Part shown: piece after piece, positions 15,040 to 21,291 of the stretch | Layout: each line of letters opens with the position of its first letter | Position numbering within the stretch: the stretch's first letter is position 1 | Assembly: GCA_049718765.1 (NCBI GenBank) | Contig: JBNARI010000024.1 | Location: 1-25,807, forward strand | Length of the DNA stretch: 25,807 nt | Direction of reading: 5' to 3' | Source: JBNARI01 sp049718765 | Lineage (GTDB): Bacteria; Bacillota; Sulfobacillia; DUMF01 | Translations under genes and position numbers: made by a program | The notes under the pieces: generated by a model | What the model saw: only the letters and a program-made list of their open reading frames with translations | What the model was told of the DNA's origin: nothing | The model's database searches: none

Positions 15040-15846
15040 CTAACACCTCCAGGCCTTTCTCCTTCGATAGCACTCGTACATCAATATGGTGCCAGCCATA
15101 GCCACGTTCAAAGACTCCACGTGCCTCTCCATTGGTACCCAAATACGCTTTATTTCACTGTGCAGCTCGGGGGAAAGGCCTACATGACCTTGTCCCTCGC
15201 TTCCAAGCACGAGAACAACGTGGTCTTCGATTTCGGCTTGGTCTACAGGTATTCCACCCTTGTTGTGTGCCATCCACACTGTAAGGCCTCGGCGGTCCGC
15301 AAAGTCCAGCAGGTCCTGGGCGCTGTAACACCAGTACACTGGCGTGCGATACAACCCGCCCATGCTGGCTCTCAGCACCTTTGGACTGTACGGGTCCACG
15401 GTGCCAGGCAGCACCACCACACCGAAGCCGAACGCAGCTGCGCCCCTGATTAACGTCCCGCAGTTTCCAGGGTCTTGGACACCGTCCAGGGCCACCAACC
15501 TAGTCAGCTCGTCACGGCAGTCCAACAGCTCGGTTCTGGGCGCCGCAACCACTGCCACAACCCCTTGAGGGGTCACAGCGGAACTAAGTTTCTTCACGAT
15601 CCTGTCAGGAACCACAAACACCTTGCGCGGGTCGGCGTTGCTGACCAAGTCCCTGGCGCTTGGCGACTCGTAAGCATCCTGAGAAAAGATAATCCATGCC
15701 ACCTGCGCCCCAGCCCCAACCGCGTCTCCAACCAGCTTGAACCCTTCGAGCACCGCGAGCCCTTTTTGCTTGCGATAAGCACCATTCACAAGCAGCCGCG
15801 CCGTCTGCTTGACCACCTGGTTTTCAGAGCTGGACAGTTCTCTCAC
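15040..15846 (-). CDS. TrmH/SpoU-family RNA 2'-O-ribose methyltransferase
   Basis: SPOUT-fold methyltransferase of 268 aa with an N-terminal RNA substrate-binding domain (about 1-100, ENQVVKQTARLL ... LEGFKLVGDAV). The three SPOUT motifs are intact: LDGVQDPGNCGTLIRGAAAFG in motif 1 (Asn and Arg as expected), LVLGSEGQG in motif 2, and VPMERHVESLNVAMAGTIL in motif 3. It acts in the cytosol on rRNA or tRNA with SAM; the exact target cannot be told from sequence, although the gene commonly lies beside pheS in clostridia. GTG 15844-15846 overlaps the ktrA stop by 4 bp (GTGA). thrS starts 2 bp after the stop. Confidence 0.95.
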   Translation of the reverse strand: MRELSSSENQVVKQTARLLVNGAYRKQKGLAVLEGFKLVGDAVGAGAQVAWIIFSQDAYESPSARDLVSNADPRKVFVVPDRIVKKLSSAVTPQGVVAVVAAPRTELLDCRDELTRLVALDGVQDPGNCGTLIRGAAAFGFGVVVLPGTVDPYSPKVLRASMGGLYRTPVYWCYSAQDLLDFADRRGLTVWMAHNKGGIPVDQAEIEDHVVLVLGSEGQGHVGLSPELHSEIKRIWVPMERHVESLNVAMAGTILMYECYRRRKAWRC

Positions 15847-16496
15847 CTAGCGCTTAATTCCTCCACCTTGCGGAGTCCGGCGTTGGTGCCGATTAGCACC
15901 AAAATGTCACCCTTTTCTATCCTGTCTTCAGCCTTGGGCGAAAGGTTCACCGAGCTCCCGCGTTTGATGGCCAAAACGTTCACTCCGTACTTGTTACGCA
16001 GGTCCATGCTCCTGAGAGTACGCCCAACTAGGTCCCCCTCTGCGGCCACTTCCATCACCGAATAGTCCGGGGACAGCTCTATGACGTCAAGGATGTTGCT
16101 CGAGGCCAGGTTGTAAGCTACTCGGGTACCCATTTCCTTTTCGGGGAACACGATCTTGTCAGCACCTATCTTTTGGAGCACTTTAGCATGGGCATCGCTG
16201 GAAGCCTTGGCGATGACGTACTTGGCCCCAATTTCCTTTAGCCCCAAGGTTATCAATATGCTTGGTTCCAGGGCCCCAACGGCAACCACAACCATGTCGA
16301 AGTTGCGCAGTCCCAGGCTCTTCAGCACTTCCTCATCAGTAGCGTCAGCCTGAACCACCTTGGTCAACTCGTGGGCCATGCGATTCACCTGATTCTCGTC
16401 AACATCTATCCCCAACACGTTTTCACCCAGGGACATGAGTCCCAGGGCAACGCTGCGGCCAAACCTTCCCAAACCTATGACTGCAAACTCCTTCAC
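15843..16496 (-). CDS. ktrA: Ktr/Trk K+ uptake regulatory subunit (RCK protein)
   Basis: Cytosolic gating ring subunit with an N-terminal RCK_N Rossmann fold (MKEFAVIGLGRFGRSVA, glycines 8, 10 and 13, and the acidic GIDVDE at the end of strand 2) and a C-terminal TrkA_C domain (about 135-217, VMEVAAEGDLVGRTLR ... ILVLIGTNAGLRKVEEL). TrkA_C domains can bind c-di-AMP in Firmicutes. The single-RCK length of 217 aa is KtrA-like rather than the duplicated TrkA. The open frame extends to 16562, but GGAGGT sits 7 nt before GTG 16494-16496, which restores the canonical start. It lies 22 bp after the partner ktrB and overlaps trmH by 4 bp. Confidence 0.95.
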   Translation of the reverse strand: MKEFAVIGLGRFGRSVALGLMSLGENVLGIDVDENQVNRMAHELTKVVQADATDEEVLKSLGLRNFDMVVVAVGALEPSILITLGLKEIGAKYVIAKASSDAHAKVLQKIGADKIVFPEKEMGTRVAYNLASSNILDVIELSPDYSVMEVAAEGDLVGRTLRSMDLRNKYGVNVLAIKRGSSVNLSPKAEDRIEKGDILVLIGTNAGLRKVEELSAR

Positions 16497-16518
16497 ACCA
16501 AGCACCTCCGCCATTCCA

Positions 16519-17859
16519 TCAGCCAACCAGTATCTTTTCCTCTGGGTGCTTGACCCCAGCATGGTTCTGCTCTGCCAGTACCGCCATGGCCAGGGTTAGC
16601 GGTCCCACCCTTCCCGCAAACATAGTGATGATGATTAGCAGTTTACCCACAGTAGTGAGCTTTGGAGTCACCCCCATGGAGAGCCCAACCGTACCAAACG
16701 CAGACACCGCTTCGAAGGCCACAGGCAAAGTGCTTTCCGTCTGCACAACCGACAGCATTGTGGTGGTGCTCACCACCAGGCACAGCGATAGCGCCGCAAG
16801 GCAAAGCGCCCGCATCACAAGGGGCTGAGGAATACGACGCTCCAGCATCTCCACGTCGTTCCTGCCTGAAGCTGTGGCGTACATGGCCGCCACAACCACC
16901 GCAGCTGTGGACGTCTTTATTCCGCCACCAGTGCCGCCTGGAGATGCTCCGATGAACATAAGGCACATGATTATTATTGCTGTAGCAGGCCTCAAAGCAC
17001 CAATGTCAATGGTGTTAAAGCCCGCAGTACGCGCCGTCACAGACTGGAAGTAAGACGCAAGTACCTGGGAAGGCAACGGCAGCCGCGCAAGGGTATTGGG
17101 ATTGCTCCTTTCCAACAACCAAATGAGCACCGTGCCGGAAAGGATTAATATTGCCGTCACCTTCAACACCAGTCTTGCGTGGAACGAAAGCCTTTCCTTG
17201 GCCACAAGGAACCTGTAGGCTTCCACTATCACGGTAAAGCCAATACCGCCAGTGACGATTAGCCCGGTAACCACAAGGTTCACCAGCGGGTCTGATACAA
17301 ATCTCACGAAGCTATCACCGAAAATATCGAACCCCGCGTTACAGAAAGCCGACACCGCGTGGAAGACACCGTACCACGCAGCCTTTATGAGAGGCATAGA
17401 CCCAGCAAATCGTACTGTCAACAATAGTGCCCCAAAGCCTTCGATTATGACTGTAACCAGGAGGATGTACCTGGTAAGCCTCACGACCCCTGCAATGGTG
17501 AACTGGCCCAGCGCTTCCTGGATCAAAATCCTTTCCCTTAAACTTATCCGCTTCCCCACAATTAAGGCAACGAGCGTGGCCATTGTCATTACCCCAAGCC
17601 CGCCCGCCTGAATCAGCAAAAGGATGATGACTTTTCCAATGATGCTCCAGTGGGCTGCAGTGTTCACCACTGTTAGGCCGGTCACGCACACAGCAGACGT
17701 TGCCGTGAATAGTGCGTCCACATAGCTGGTTCCAGCGTCCCTGCTGGCCCAGGGCATCCAAAGAAGCAACGAACCGGCCAAGATCAGCGCCGCAAAGCTG
17801 AGCGTTAGAAGCTTGGCCGGCGGCATCTTTATGACAGGCGATATTCGAATTATCGACAT
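16519..17859 (-). CDS. ktrB: Ktr/TrkH-family K+ transporter membrane subunit
   Basis: Polytopic K+ translocating subunit of about 446 aa with four M1-P-M2 repeats. The four selectivity-filter loops are visible: AVCVTGLT, AFCNAGFD, TARTAGFN and AFGTVGLS. The third membrane block contains SPGGTGGGIKT, the usual intramembrane gating loop. The size is KtrB-like and shorter than TrkH of proteobacteria. The open frame reaches GTG 17922, but AGGGG 7 nt before ATG 17857-17859 indicates the later start (MSIIRISPVIK). It is 78 bp downstream of rplT, with a short hairpin in between, and upstream of ktrA, with which it forms the complete transporter. Confidence 0.95.
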   Translation of the reverse strand: MSIIRISPVIKMPPAKLLTLSFAALILAGSLLLWMPWASRDAGTSYVDALFTATSAVCVTGLTVVNTAAHWSIIGKVIILLLIQAGGLGVMTMATLVALIVGKRISLRERILIQEALGQFTIAGVVRLTRYILLVTVIIEGFGALLLTVRFAGSMPLIKAAWYGVFHAVSAFCNAGFDIFGDSFVRFVSDPLVNLVVTGLIVTGGIGFTVIVEAYRFLVAKERLSFHARLVLKVTAILILSGTVLIWLLERSNPNTLARLPLPSQVLASYFQSVTARTAGFNTIDIGALRPATAIIIMCLMFIGASPGGTGGGIKTSTAAVVVAAMYATASGRNDVEMLERRIPQPLVMRALCLAALSLCLVVSTTTMLSVVQTESTLPVAFEAVSAFGTVGLSMGVTPKLTTVGKLLIIITMFAGRVGPLTLAMAVLAEQNHAGVKHPEEKILVG

Positions 17860-17880
17860 ACTTGGTCCCCTCAAGTCAAA

Positions 17881-17904
17881 GAGTTGTGACAACTGCCACA
17901 ACTC
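17881..17904. other. Stem-loop between rplT and ktrB
   Basis: GAGTTGTG (17881-17888), an 8-nt loop and CACAACTC (17897-17904). On the minus strand it is followed by TTTGACTT, a poor U tract. It lies 33 bp past the rplT stop and 22 bp before the ktrB start. It may be a weak terminator or processing site that separates ribosomal-protein from transporter expression; the role is inference. Confidence 0.35.
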
Positions 17905-17937
17905 CCCAGCAATCCCCCGCACACAGCATTATTGCCC

Positions 17938-18297
17938 TCATGCGGTAAGGCTCTCTTTTGCAATTTGCACGAGCTTGTCAAAGGATTCCTTGTCGTTTAC
18001 GGCAAGCTCAGCAAGCATTTTCCTGTTGATGGCAACTCCTGCCTTCTTTAACCCGTTGATCAACCTGGAGTAGGTAATACCCTGCTCTCTCGCAGCAGCA
18101 TTGATCCTCACTATCCACAGGCGCCTGAATTCCCGCTTGCGTTGCCGCCTGTCTCTCCTGGCGTAAGCAAGCGCATGAAGCACCTGCTCGTTAGCAATTC
18201 TGAAGGCCTTTGACTTCCGGCCATAGTACCCTTTGGCAAGCTTCAGTATCTTACGGTGACGTCTCTTGGTGATCGTCCCCGTCTTTACTCTTGGCAT
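17938..18297 (-). CDS. rplT: 50S ribosomal protein L20
   Basis: L20 binds 23S rRNA early in 50S assembly and in Bacillus also represses its own operon by binding the infC leader. The 119-aa length is normal. Diagnostic stretches are MPRVKTGTITKRRHRKILKL, GYYGRKSKAFRIANEQV, RDRRQRKREFRRLWI and RINAAAREQG. ATG 18295-18297 is preceded by GGAGGGG, which overlaps the rpmI stop region (11-bp gap). Third gene of infC-rpmI-rplT. Confidence 0.99.
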   Translation of the reverse strand: MPRVKTGTITKRRHRKILKLAKGYYGRKSKAFRIANEQVLHALAYARRDRRQRKREFRRLWIVRINAAAREQGITYSRLINGLKKAGVAINRKMLAELAVNDKESFDKLVQIAKESLTA

Positions 18298-18308
18298 GAA
18301 ATCCCCTC

Positions 18309-18512
18309 CTATCTCATGGGCACAAGGAGCTTTGCTCTGCGGGCGTCCGCTTTACAGGCTACCGTGGGCTTTCTGAGGTTCCTCCGTCTCTTGCCCGATT
18401 TGCCCTCTAGCTTATGTGTCTTGCCCGCTTTTCGCCGCAGTACCTTGCCCGTAGCCGTATACTTGATCCGCTTAGCTAGTCCCCTATGCGTCTTCAGTTT
18501 GTACTTGGCCAC
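18309..18512 (-). CDS. rpmI: 50S ribosomal protein L35
   Basis: Small basic 67-aa protein of the large subunit with the family pattern KLKTHRGLAKR, TATGKVLRRKAGKTHKLEGKS and LRKP. Two in-frame GTG codons compete: 18519-18521 (three extra residues) and 18510-18512. The second gives the usual K.KTHRG spacing and has AGGAG 7 nt upstream, so I prefer it. The start lies inside infC: the last 29 nt of infC overlap this gene in another frame, which implies translational coupling. Confidence 0.96.
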   Translation of the reverse strand: MAKYKLKTHRGLAKRIKYTATGKVLRRKAGKTHKLEGKSGKRRRNLRKPTVACKADARRAKLLVPMR

Positions 18513-19059
18513 TTGTATCACTCCTGTTCTCCTTTGGAGGCGCCGTCTGTGCCTTCGGTGCTAAAGTCATAGTCATGTTCTTCCCCTCTACCTTAGGGGG
18601 TTTTTCCACGATCGCCAGCTCCACAACGCCCCGAGCAAACCTCTGTAGTATCTCCTTGCCCAGGTCTAAGTGGGAAATCTCCCGACCGCGGAACATCACC
18701 ACAATCCTTACTCTGTCGCCGTCCGCAAGGAACCGCCTGGCACTGCGCAATTTCACCTCAAAGTCGTGGTCGTCTATTGTTGGCCTGACTTTGATTTCCT
18801 TTAGTTCGGATACCTTCTGTTTCTTCTTCGCTTCCTTTTCCTTCTTGGCCTGTTCGTACTTATACTTCCCGTAATCCATTATGCGGCACACAGGCGGTTT
18901 TGCCGTTGGCGCAACCTCAACCAGATCCAGGCCCCTTTCCGCTGCTGCCCTCAGTGCATCTCGCAAGCTCACGATCCCGAGCTGTTCACCTTCAGGGGAA
19001 ACAAGCCTAACTTCTTTAGCCTTGATTGCCTGGTTGATCCGAAGGTCTTTACTGATGAT
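18484..19059 (-). CDS. infC: Translation initiation factor IF-3 with ATC start
   Basis: IF-3 binds 30S, blocks subunit joining and proofreads start codons. The N-domain is RINQAIKAKEVRLVSPEGEQ through LDLVEVAPTAKPPVCRIMDY and a charged linker. The C-domain is VRPTIDDHDFEVKLRSARRF and FRGREISHLDLG. No ATG, GTG or TTG fits: the reading frame is open to 19176, but the strong GGAGGTG (19065-19071) lies 5 nt before ATC 19057-19059 (a second ATC follows at 19054-19056). From there the protein starts I(M)-ISKDLRINQ, the normal family start, and has 191 aa. Non-canonical infC starts are known to permit autoregulation by IF-3. A Pro/Lys-rich tail of about 25 residues runs into rpmI. Confidence 0.96.
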   Translation of the reverse strand: MISKDLRINQAIKAKEVRLVSPEGEQLGIVSLRDALRAAAERGLDLVEVAPTAKPPVCRIMDYGKYKYEQAKKEKEAKKKQKVSELKEIKVRPTIDDHDFEVKLRSARRFLADGDRVRIVVMFRGREISHLDLGKEILQRFARGVVELAIVEKPPKVEGKNMTMTLAPKAQTAPPKENRSDTSGQVQTEDA

Positions 19060-19178
19060 ACCAGCACCTCCAATTAAAAAATGAAGCGGGATCGCATCCC
19101 GCTGGCTAACCCCTACCTTAAACCTAGAAGGCGTAAGGTGAGAAGCGGGAGCTTCTACTTTGCAGGGTCTCCTCAACC
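19060..19178 (-). promoter_or_regulatory. L20-type ribosomal leader (attenuator) of infC-rpmI-rplT
   Basis: A leader of roughly 118 nt lies between the mapped promoter and the infC ribosome binding site. It has three hairpins in transcript order: AGAAGC-TCCC-GCTTCT (19156 to 19141), ACCTTA...TAAGGT (19139 to 19115), and the terminator AGCGGGAT-GCG-ATCCCGCT (19103 to 19085) with its T run. TCCCGCT in hairpin 1 (19150 to 19144) is exactly complementary to AGCGGGA in the terminator's first arm, so an antiterminator can form instead. Position, gene order and 3' terminator match the Firmicute L20 leader (Rfam family L20_leader), where L20 promotes termination. The leader class is assigned from context and architecture, not from a covariance search. 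Confidence 0.7.
19072..19103 (-). terminator. Intrinsic terminator in the infC leader
   Basis: Perfect 8-bp stem AGCGGGAT/ATCCCGCT with GCG loop, followed on the minus strand by TCA and six Ts. It ends directly before the infC ribosome binding site, so it acts as an attenuator rather than an operon end. Confidence 0.8.
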
Positions 19179-19184
19179 GCAGTC

Positions 19185-19213
19185 AGTATAGCATAGGGAA
19201 TTTTCCAGGTCAA
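19185..19213 (-). promoter_or_regulatory. Strong sigma-A promoter of the infC operon
   Basis: Minus strand TTGACC (19213-19208), exactly 17 bp, TATACT (19190-19185), with an extended -10 TGC. This is the best promoter in the window. The -35 overlaps the ytxC stop codon. Initiation is expected near 19178. Confidence 0.85.
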
Positions 19214-20091
19214 TCGTTCACGAACAGTACCCGTCGGTCGAAGATCTCCATGAGGATGTTGAGGGTGGGTTCGCCCAGCCTCTGGGGAGAAGCATGAATT
19301 ACCACGCGCCTGGGTGCCAGAGAAACAAGGGAGCTTATTAGCAGGTCCTCGTACTCCACTTCGCCGCCAGGTCCAGTCACGGACAAGTCACCCGAACCTC
19401 CAAGCTGTACTGGGGCTCCCCTGGAATCCAAGAGGAGGTATTTGCCGCCCTCTTCGAGAAGGACGTGCACTTCTTCCACTTGCGGAACCTGGAGGTCCAC
19501 ATAGTACTTGAGCAGCATAACGAAATCGTTGTACTCCTTTTCAACAAGCAGGTCCTCAGCTACTCTCTCGATAGTCTCTTCCAGCTCCTGCTTGTAATCT
19601 TTCAAACGGAAATTGACAAACCCTTCCAGCACGAGTTCCTTGTTGGACTCAAGATAGTCTAGAATCCTGCCAAGGATCTTGCTTTTCCTGTACATCTTGA
19701 GCAGTAGCCCACCCTGCCCGTCTCCGTCGCCATCTATAGCCCTGATCACTTCCCTGTACAGCCTCTCCTGGTCTTCCTTAGTCAGATAGCCGTGCTCGCT
19801 CTTGATAATGTTCCTGATAATGCTGCCCTCCAGCTCGTTTACAATGACGTCTGAAAGGGCATTGGCAATGAACCTCTTCATGATCTCAGTGGCATCCTCG
19901 GGGGAAAACCTCTCCCGGCCCACTTTTTGGAGCGAGCACCCCAGGAACTTCAGTTTTCCCCTGTCTATTTCCCTGGTACGAATGGTGATTCCTTCTTCCC
20001 TTAGGAACCGAAACTCGTAATCCAGCCTTTCCTTTAAAGGCCCAAGCGTTGAAGCTGTTCCAATTGCAACTTCATGCATGGGTGGGATCAA
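19210..20091 (-). CDS. ytxC: Putative sporulation protein YtxC
   Basis: A 293-aa protein resembling YtxC, a conserved, poorly characterised cytosolic protein of spore-formers usually encoded just upstream of thrS or infC. The N-terminal half contains FLREEGITIRTRE; the middle is helical and charged (LYREVIRAIDGDGDGQGGLL, LEGFVNFRLKDYKQELEETI, LLVEKEYNDFVMLLKYYVDL), and the end is a small alpha/beta unit (RRVVIHASPQRL). There is no signal peptide or membrane helix. The assignment rests on these stretches plus the position before infC. The start is TTG 20091 with GAGG 7 nt upstream, or ATG 20079. It follows spoIID by 31 bp and its stop overlaps the infC promoter. Confidence 0.85.
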   Translation of the reverse strand: MIPPMHEVAIGTASTLGPLKERLDYEFRFLREEGITIRTREIDRGKLKFLGCSLQKVGRERFSPEDATEIMKRFIANALSDVIVNELEGSIIRNIIKSEHGYLTKEDQERLYREVIRAIDGDGDGQGGLLLKMYRKSKILGRILDYLESNKELVLEGFVNFRLKDYKQELEETIERVAEDLLVEKEYNDFVMLLKYYVDLQVPQVEEVHVLLEEGGKYLLLDSRGAPVQLGGSGDLSVTGPGGEVEYEDLLISSLVSLAPRRVVIHASPQRLGEPTLNILMEIFDRRVLFVND

Positions 20092-20115
20092 CTCCCGTCC
20101 TCAAATGCCTTAGTC

Positions 20116-20121
20116 ATTATA
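20116..20121 (-). promoter_or_regulatory. Isolated TATAAT between spoIID and ytxC
   Basis: A perfect TATAAT on the minus strand begins 2 nt after the spoIID stop codon, 25 nt before the ytxC TTG. I see no matching -35 at 16-19 bp and no TGn extension, so it may be chance or need another sigma factor. Confidence 0.25.
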
Positions 20122-20122
20122 T

Positions 20123-21076
20123 TCACCACATCCTGGTCAGGGCTGCTTTGGGATAGTAGAACTTCACCATTTGCTCAGCCTTCTTGCCTGCCTTTGCCAT
20201 CGCCATCGCCCCCCACTGAGAAAGCCCTACGCCATGTCCCCATCCTTTCCCGGTGATCTTCACCCCGCTGGAAGAAAGGGTCACCCCGTCTATGAGGGTG
20301 GACTTAAGCCGGTCCGGCCCGAGCGCAGTGCGAAGGTCTGCAGCCACCACCTCAACGCCGTTGACTGCAATGCTAGTTGCTCGACCTGAAGGCCCCCTCT
20401 TGGAAATCACAAATGACCTTATTGGCGCCCCGATCTCCTTCCCAAGTTTGCTAAGGGCAGCCCTCACCTCTGCCGTTCCAAAGGACGCGGTCCATGCCTT
20501 CTTGTCTTGGGGCGCTTCCTGTAGGCTGTACGGATCGTCCACAGGCACCAGGTACGGAGTGGGCTCCCTTGTGAAGTTCAAGCCCTCCTCTGCAGTGCAA
20601 GTCTTGCCACCGGAGTTGGAGTGGAAAAACGCCCTGATGGGCTTGGCGTCGTACGTCAGCACCAGGCCTCTGGTTTCCTGGACGGCCCTTTTCACGGCGT
20701 CGTTGACCTTGGAGGGATCGTAGGCTTGAAAGTGGTCTTTGTTGTCGCAAGCGTCCGTACCGTGCAGCTCCCTGGCCTTGCCTTCATCCACTTTCTGCAA
20801 AGTGAACGTTCTGGCCACTATCGCCTGGCTCTTCAAAGCCTCCAACGGCCAGCTTGGATCCATTTCTGCAGCCACCACGCCCAGGATGTACTCCTCAAGC
20901 TTCAGCTGCCTCGTCTGGCCAGTGGCATCCAGATGCAGGCTAATGGTGGGTTCCGTACCCACAGACTTTCCCTGGGGACCAGGCTCAGTCCTCTTGAAGG
21001 GCGCCCAAGGGCATCCGGAGCCCATTAGCGCACCCAGGACAAGCACGGTCAACCCCAGTAGCTTAATGTGTCGCAA
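20123..21076 (-). CDS. spoIID: SpoIID/LytB-domain protein (sporulation lytic transglycosylase family)
   Basis: SpoIID degrades stem-peptide-free glycan strands during forespore engulfment. The 317-aa protein has an N-terminal hydrophobic segment (LLGLTVLVLGALMGSGC) that is either a membrane anchor or an atypical lipobox, since GSGC lacks the usual Leu at -3. The SpoIID domain follows: EEYILGVVAAEMDPSWPLEA (with the conserved catalytic-region Glu), LKSQAIVARTF, HGTDACDNKDHFQAY, AFFHSNSGGKT, and the C-terminal GKGWGHGVGLSQWGA. The start is TTG 21074-21076 with TGAGG 4 nt upstream. The gene is not next to murA or spoIIQ, so it could be a LytB-like paralogue rather than the engulfment enzyme itself. 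The 215 bp upstream hold a folded element. Confidence 0.9.
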   Translation of the reverse strand: MRHIKLLGLTVLVLGALMGSGCPWAPFKRTEPGPQGKSVGTEPTISLHLDATGQTRQLKLEEYILGVVAAEMDPSWPLEALKSQAIVARTFTLQKVDEGKARELHGTDACDNKDHFQAYDPSKVNDAVKRAVQETRGLVLTYDAKPIRAFFHSNSGGKTCTAEEGLNFTREPTPYLVPVDDPYSLQEAPQDKKAWTASFGTAEVRAALSKLGKEIGAPIRSFVISKRGPSGRATSIAVNGVEVVAADLRTALGPDRLKSTLIDGVTLSSSGVKITGKGWGHGVGLSQWGAMAMAKAGKKAEQMVKFYYPKAALTRMW

Positions 21077-21103
21077 TTGTCCTCACCCCCACCATTCTGA
21101 AAA

Positions 21104-21209
21104 GGCAGCTACCGGATTGAAGCCGTTGGTGTTCCATGTACGGGTACTGAGCCCTTCAGGCACCCTACTCCCCTACTATGTAGGGAAGAGACTTCAATCT
21201 GTAGCTGCC
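21104..21209 (-). other. 106-nt inverted-repeat structured element upstream of spoIID
   Basis: The minus strand reads GGCAGCTAC-AG-ATTGAAG ... CTTCAAT-CCG-GTAGCTGCC, a 16-bp closing stem with one internal loop, followed by TTTT. Inside are CTC-TT-CCCTAC-ATA-GTAGGG-GAG and GGGT-GCC...GGC...ACCC hairpins and a possible CCGT...ACGG pair, giving a multi-branched fold. It ends 27 nt before the spoIID start and 83 bp after the OPT stop. It could be a cis-regulatory RNA, a complex terminator for the OPT operon, or a small repeat element. I recognise no known riboswitch core. A GGGGAGTAG string (21165-21173) recalls the Mn2+-sensing yybP-ykoY element, but the rest does not fit. Confidence 0.5.
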
Positions 21210-21291
21210 GTTAACTATCGTGCCGCCCAGTCAAGCCAGTTATTCTTTCAGTTTTGCGAAACTGATCCAGCTATTTCCTTTGATCAATGCG

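Noticed and set aside
15037..15142. N-terminal extension of thrS to 15142 to restore a full TGS domain
   Set aside because: The extension lies in the trmH 3' coding region, does not resemble TGS strands, and the only good ribosome binding site serves ATG 15037.
21104..21209. tRNA, tRNA-Sec, TPP riboswitch or yybP-ykoY element
   Set aside because: No T-arm GTTCRA with proper stem, no THI-box CTGAGA or GATCTGGATAAT, and only the GGGGAGTAG string of yybP-ykoY is present without its partner loop.
21249..21264. CAGTTT-TGCG-AAACTG hairpin as OPT terminator
   Set aside because: Only 6 bp, AT-rich, and followed by AAAG on the minus strand instead of a U tract.
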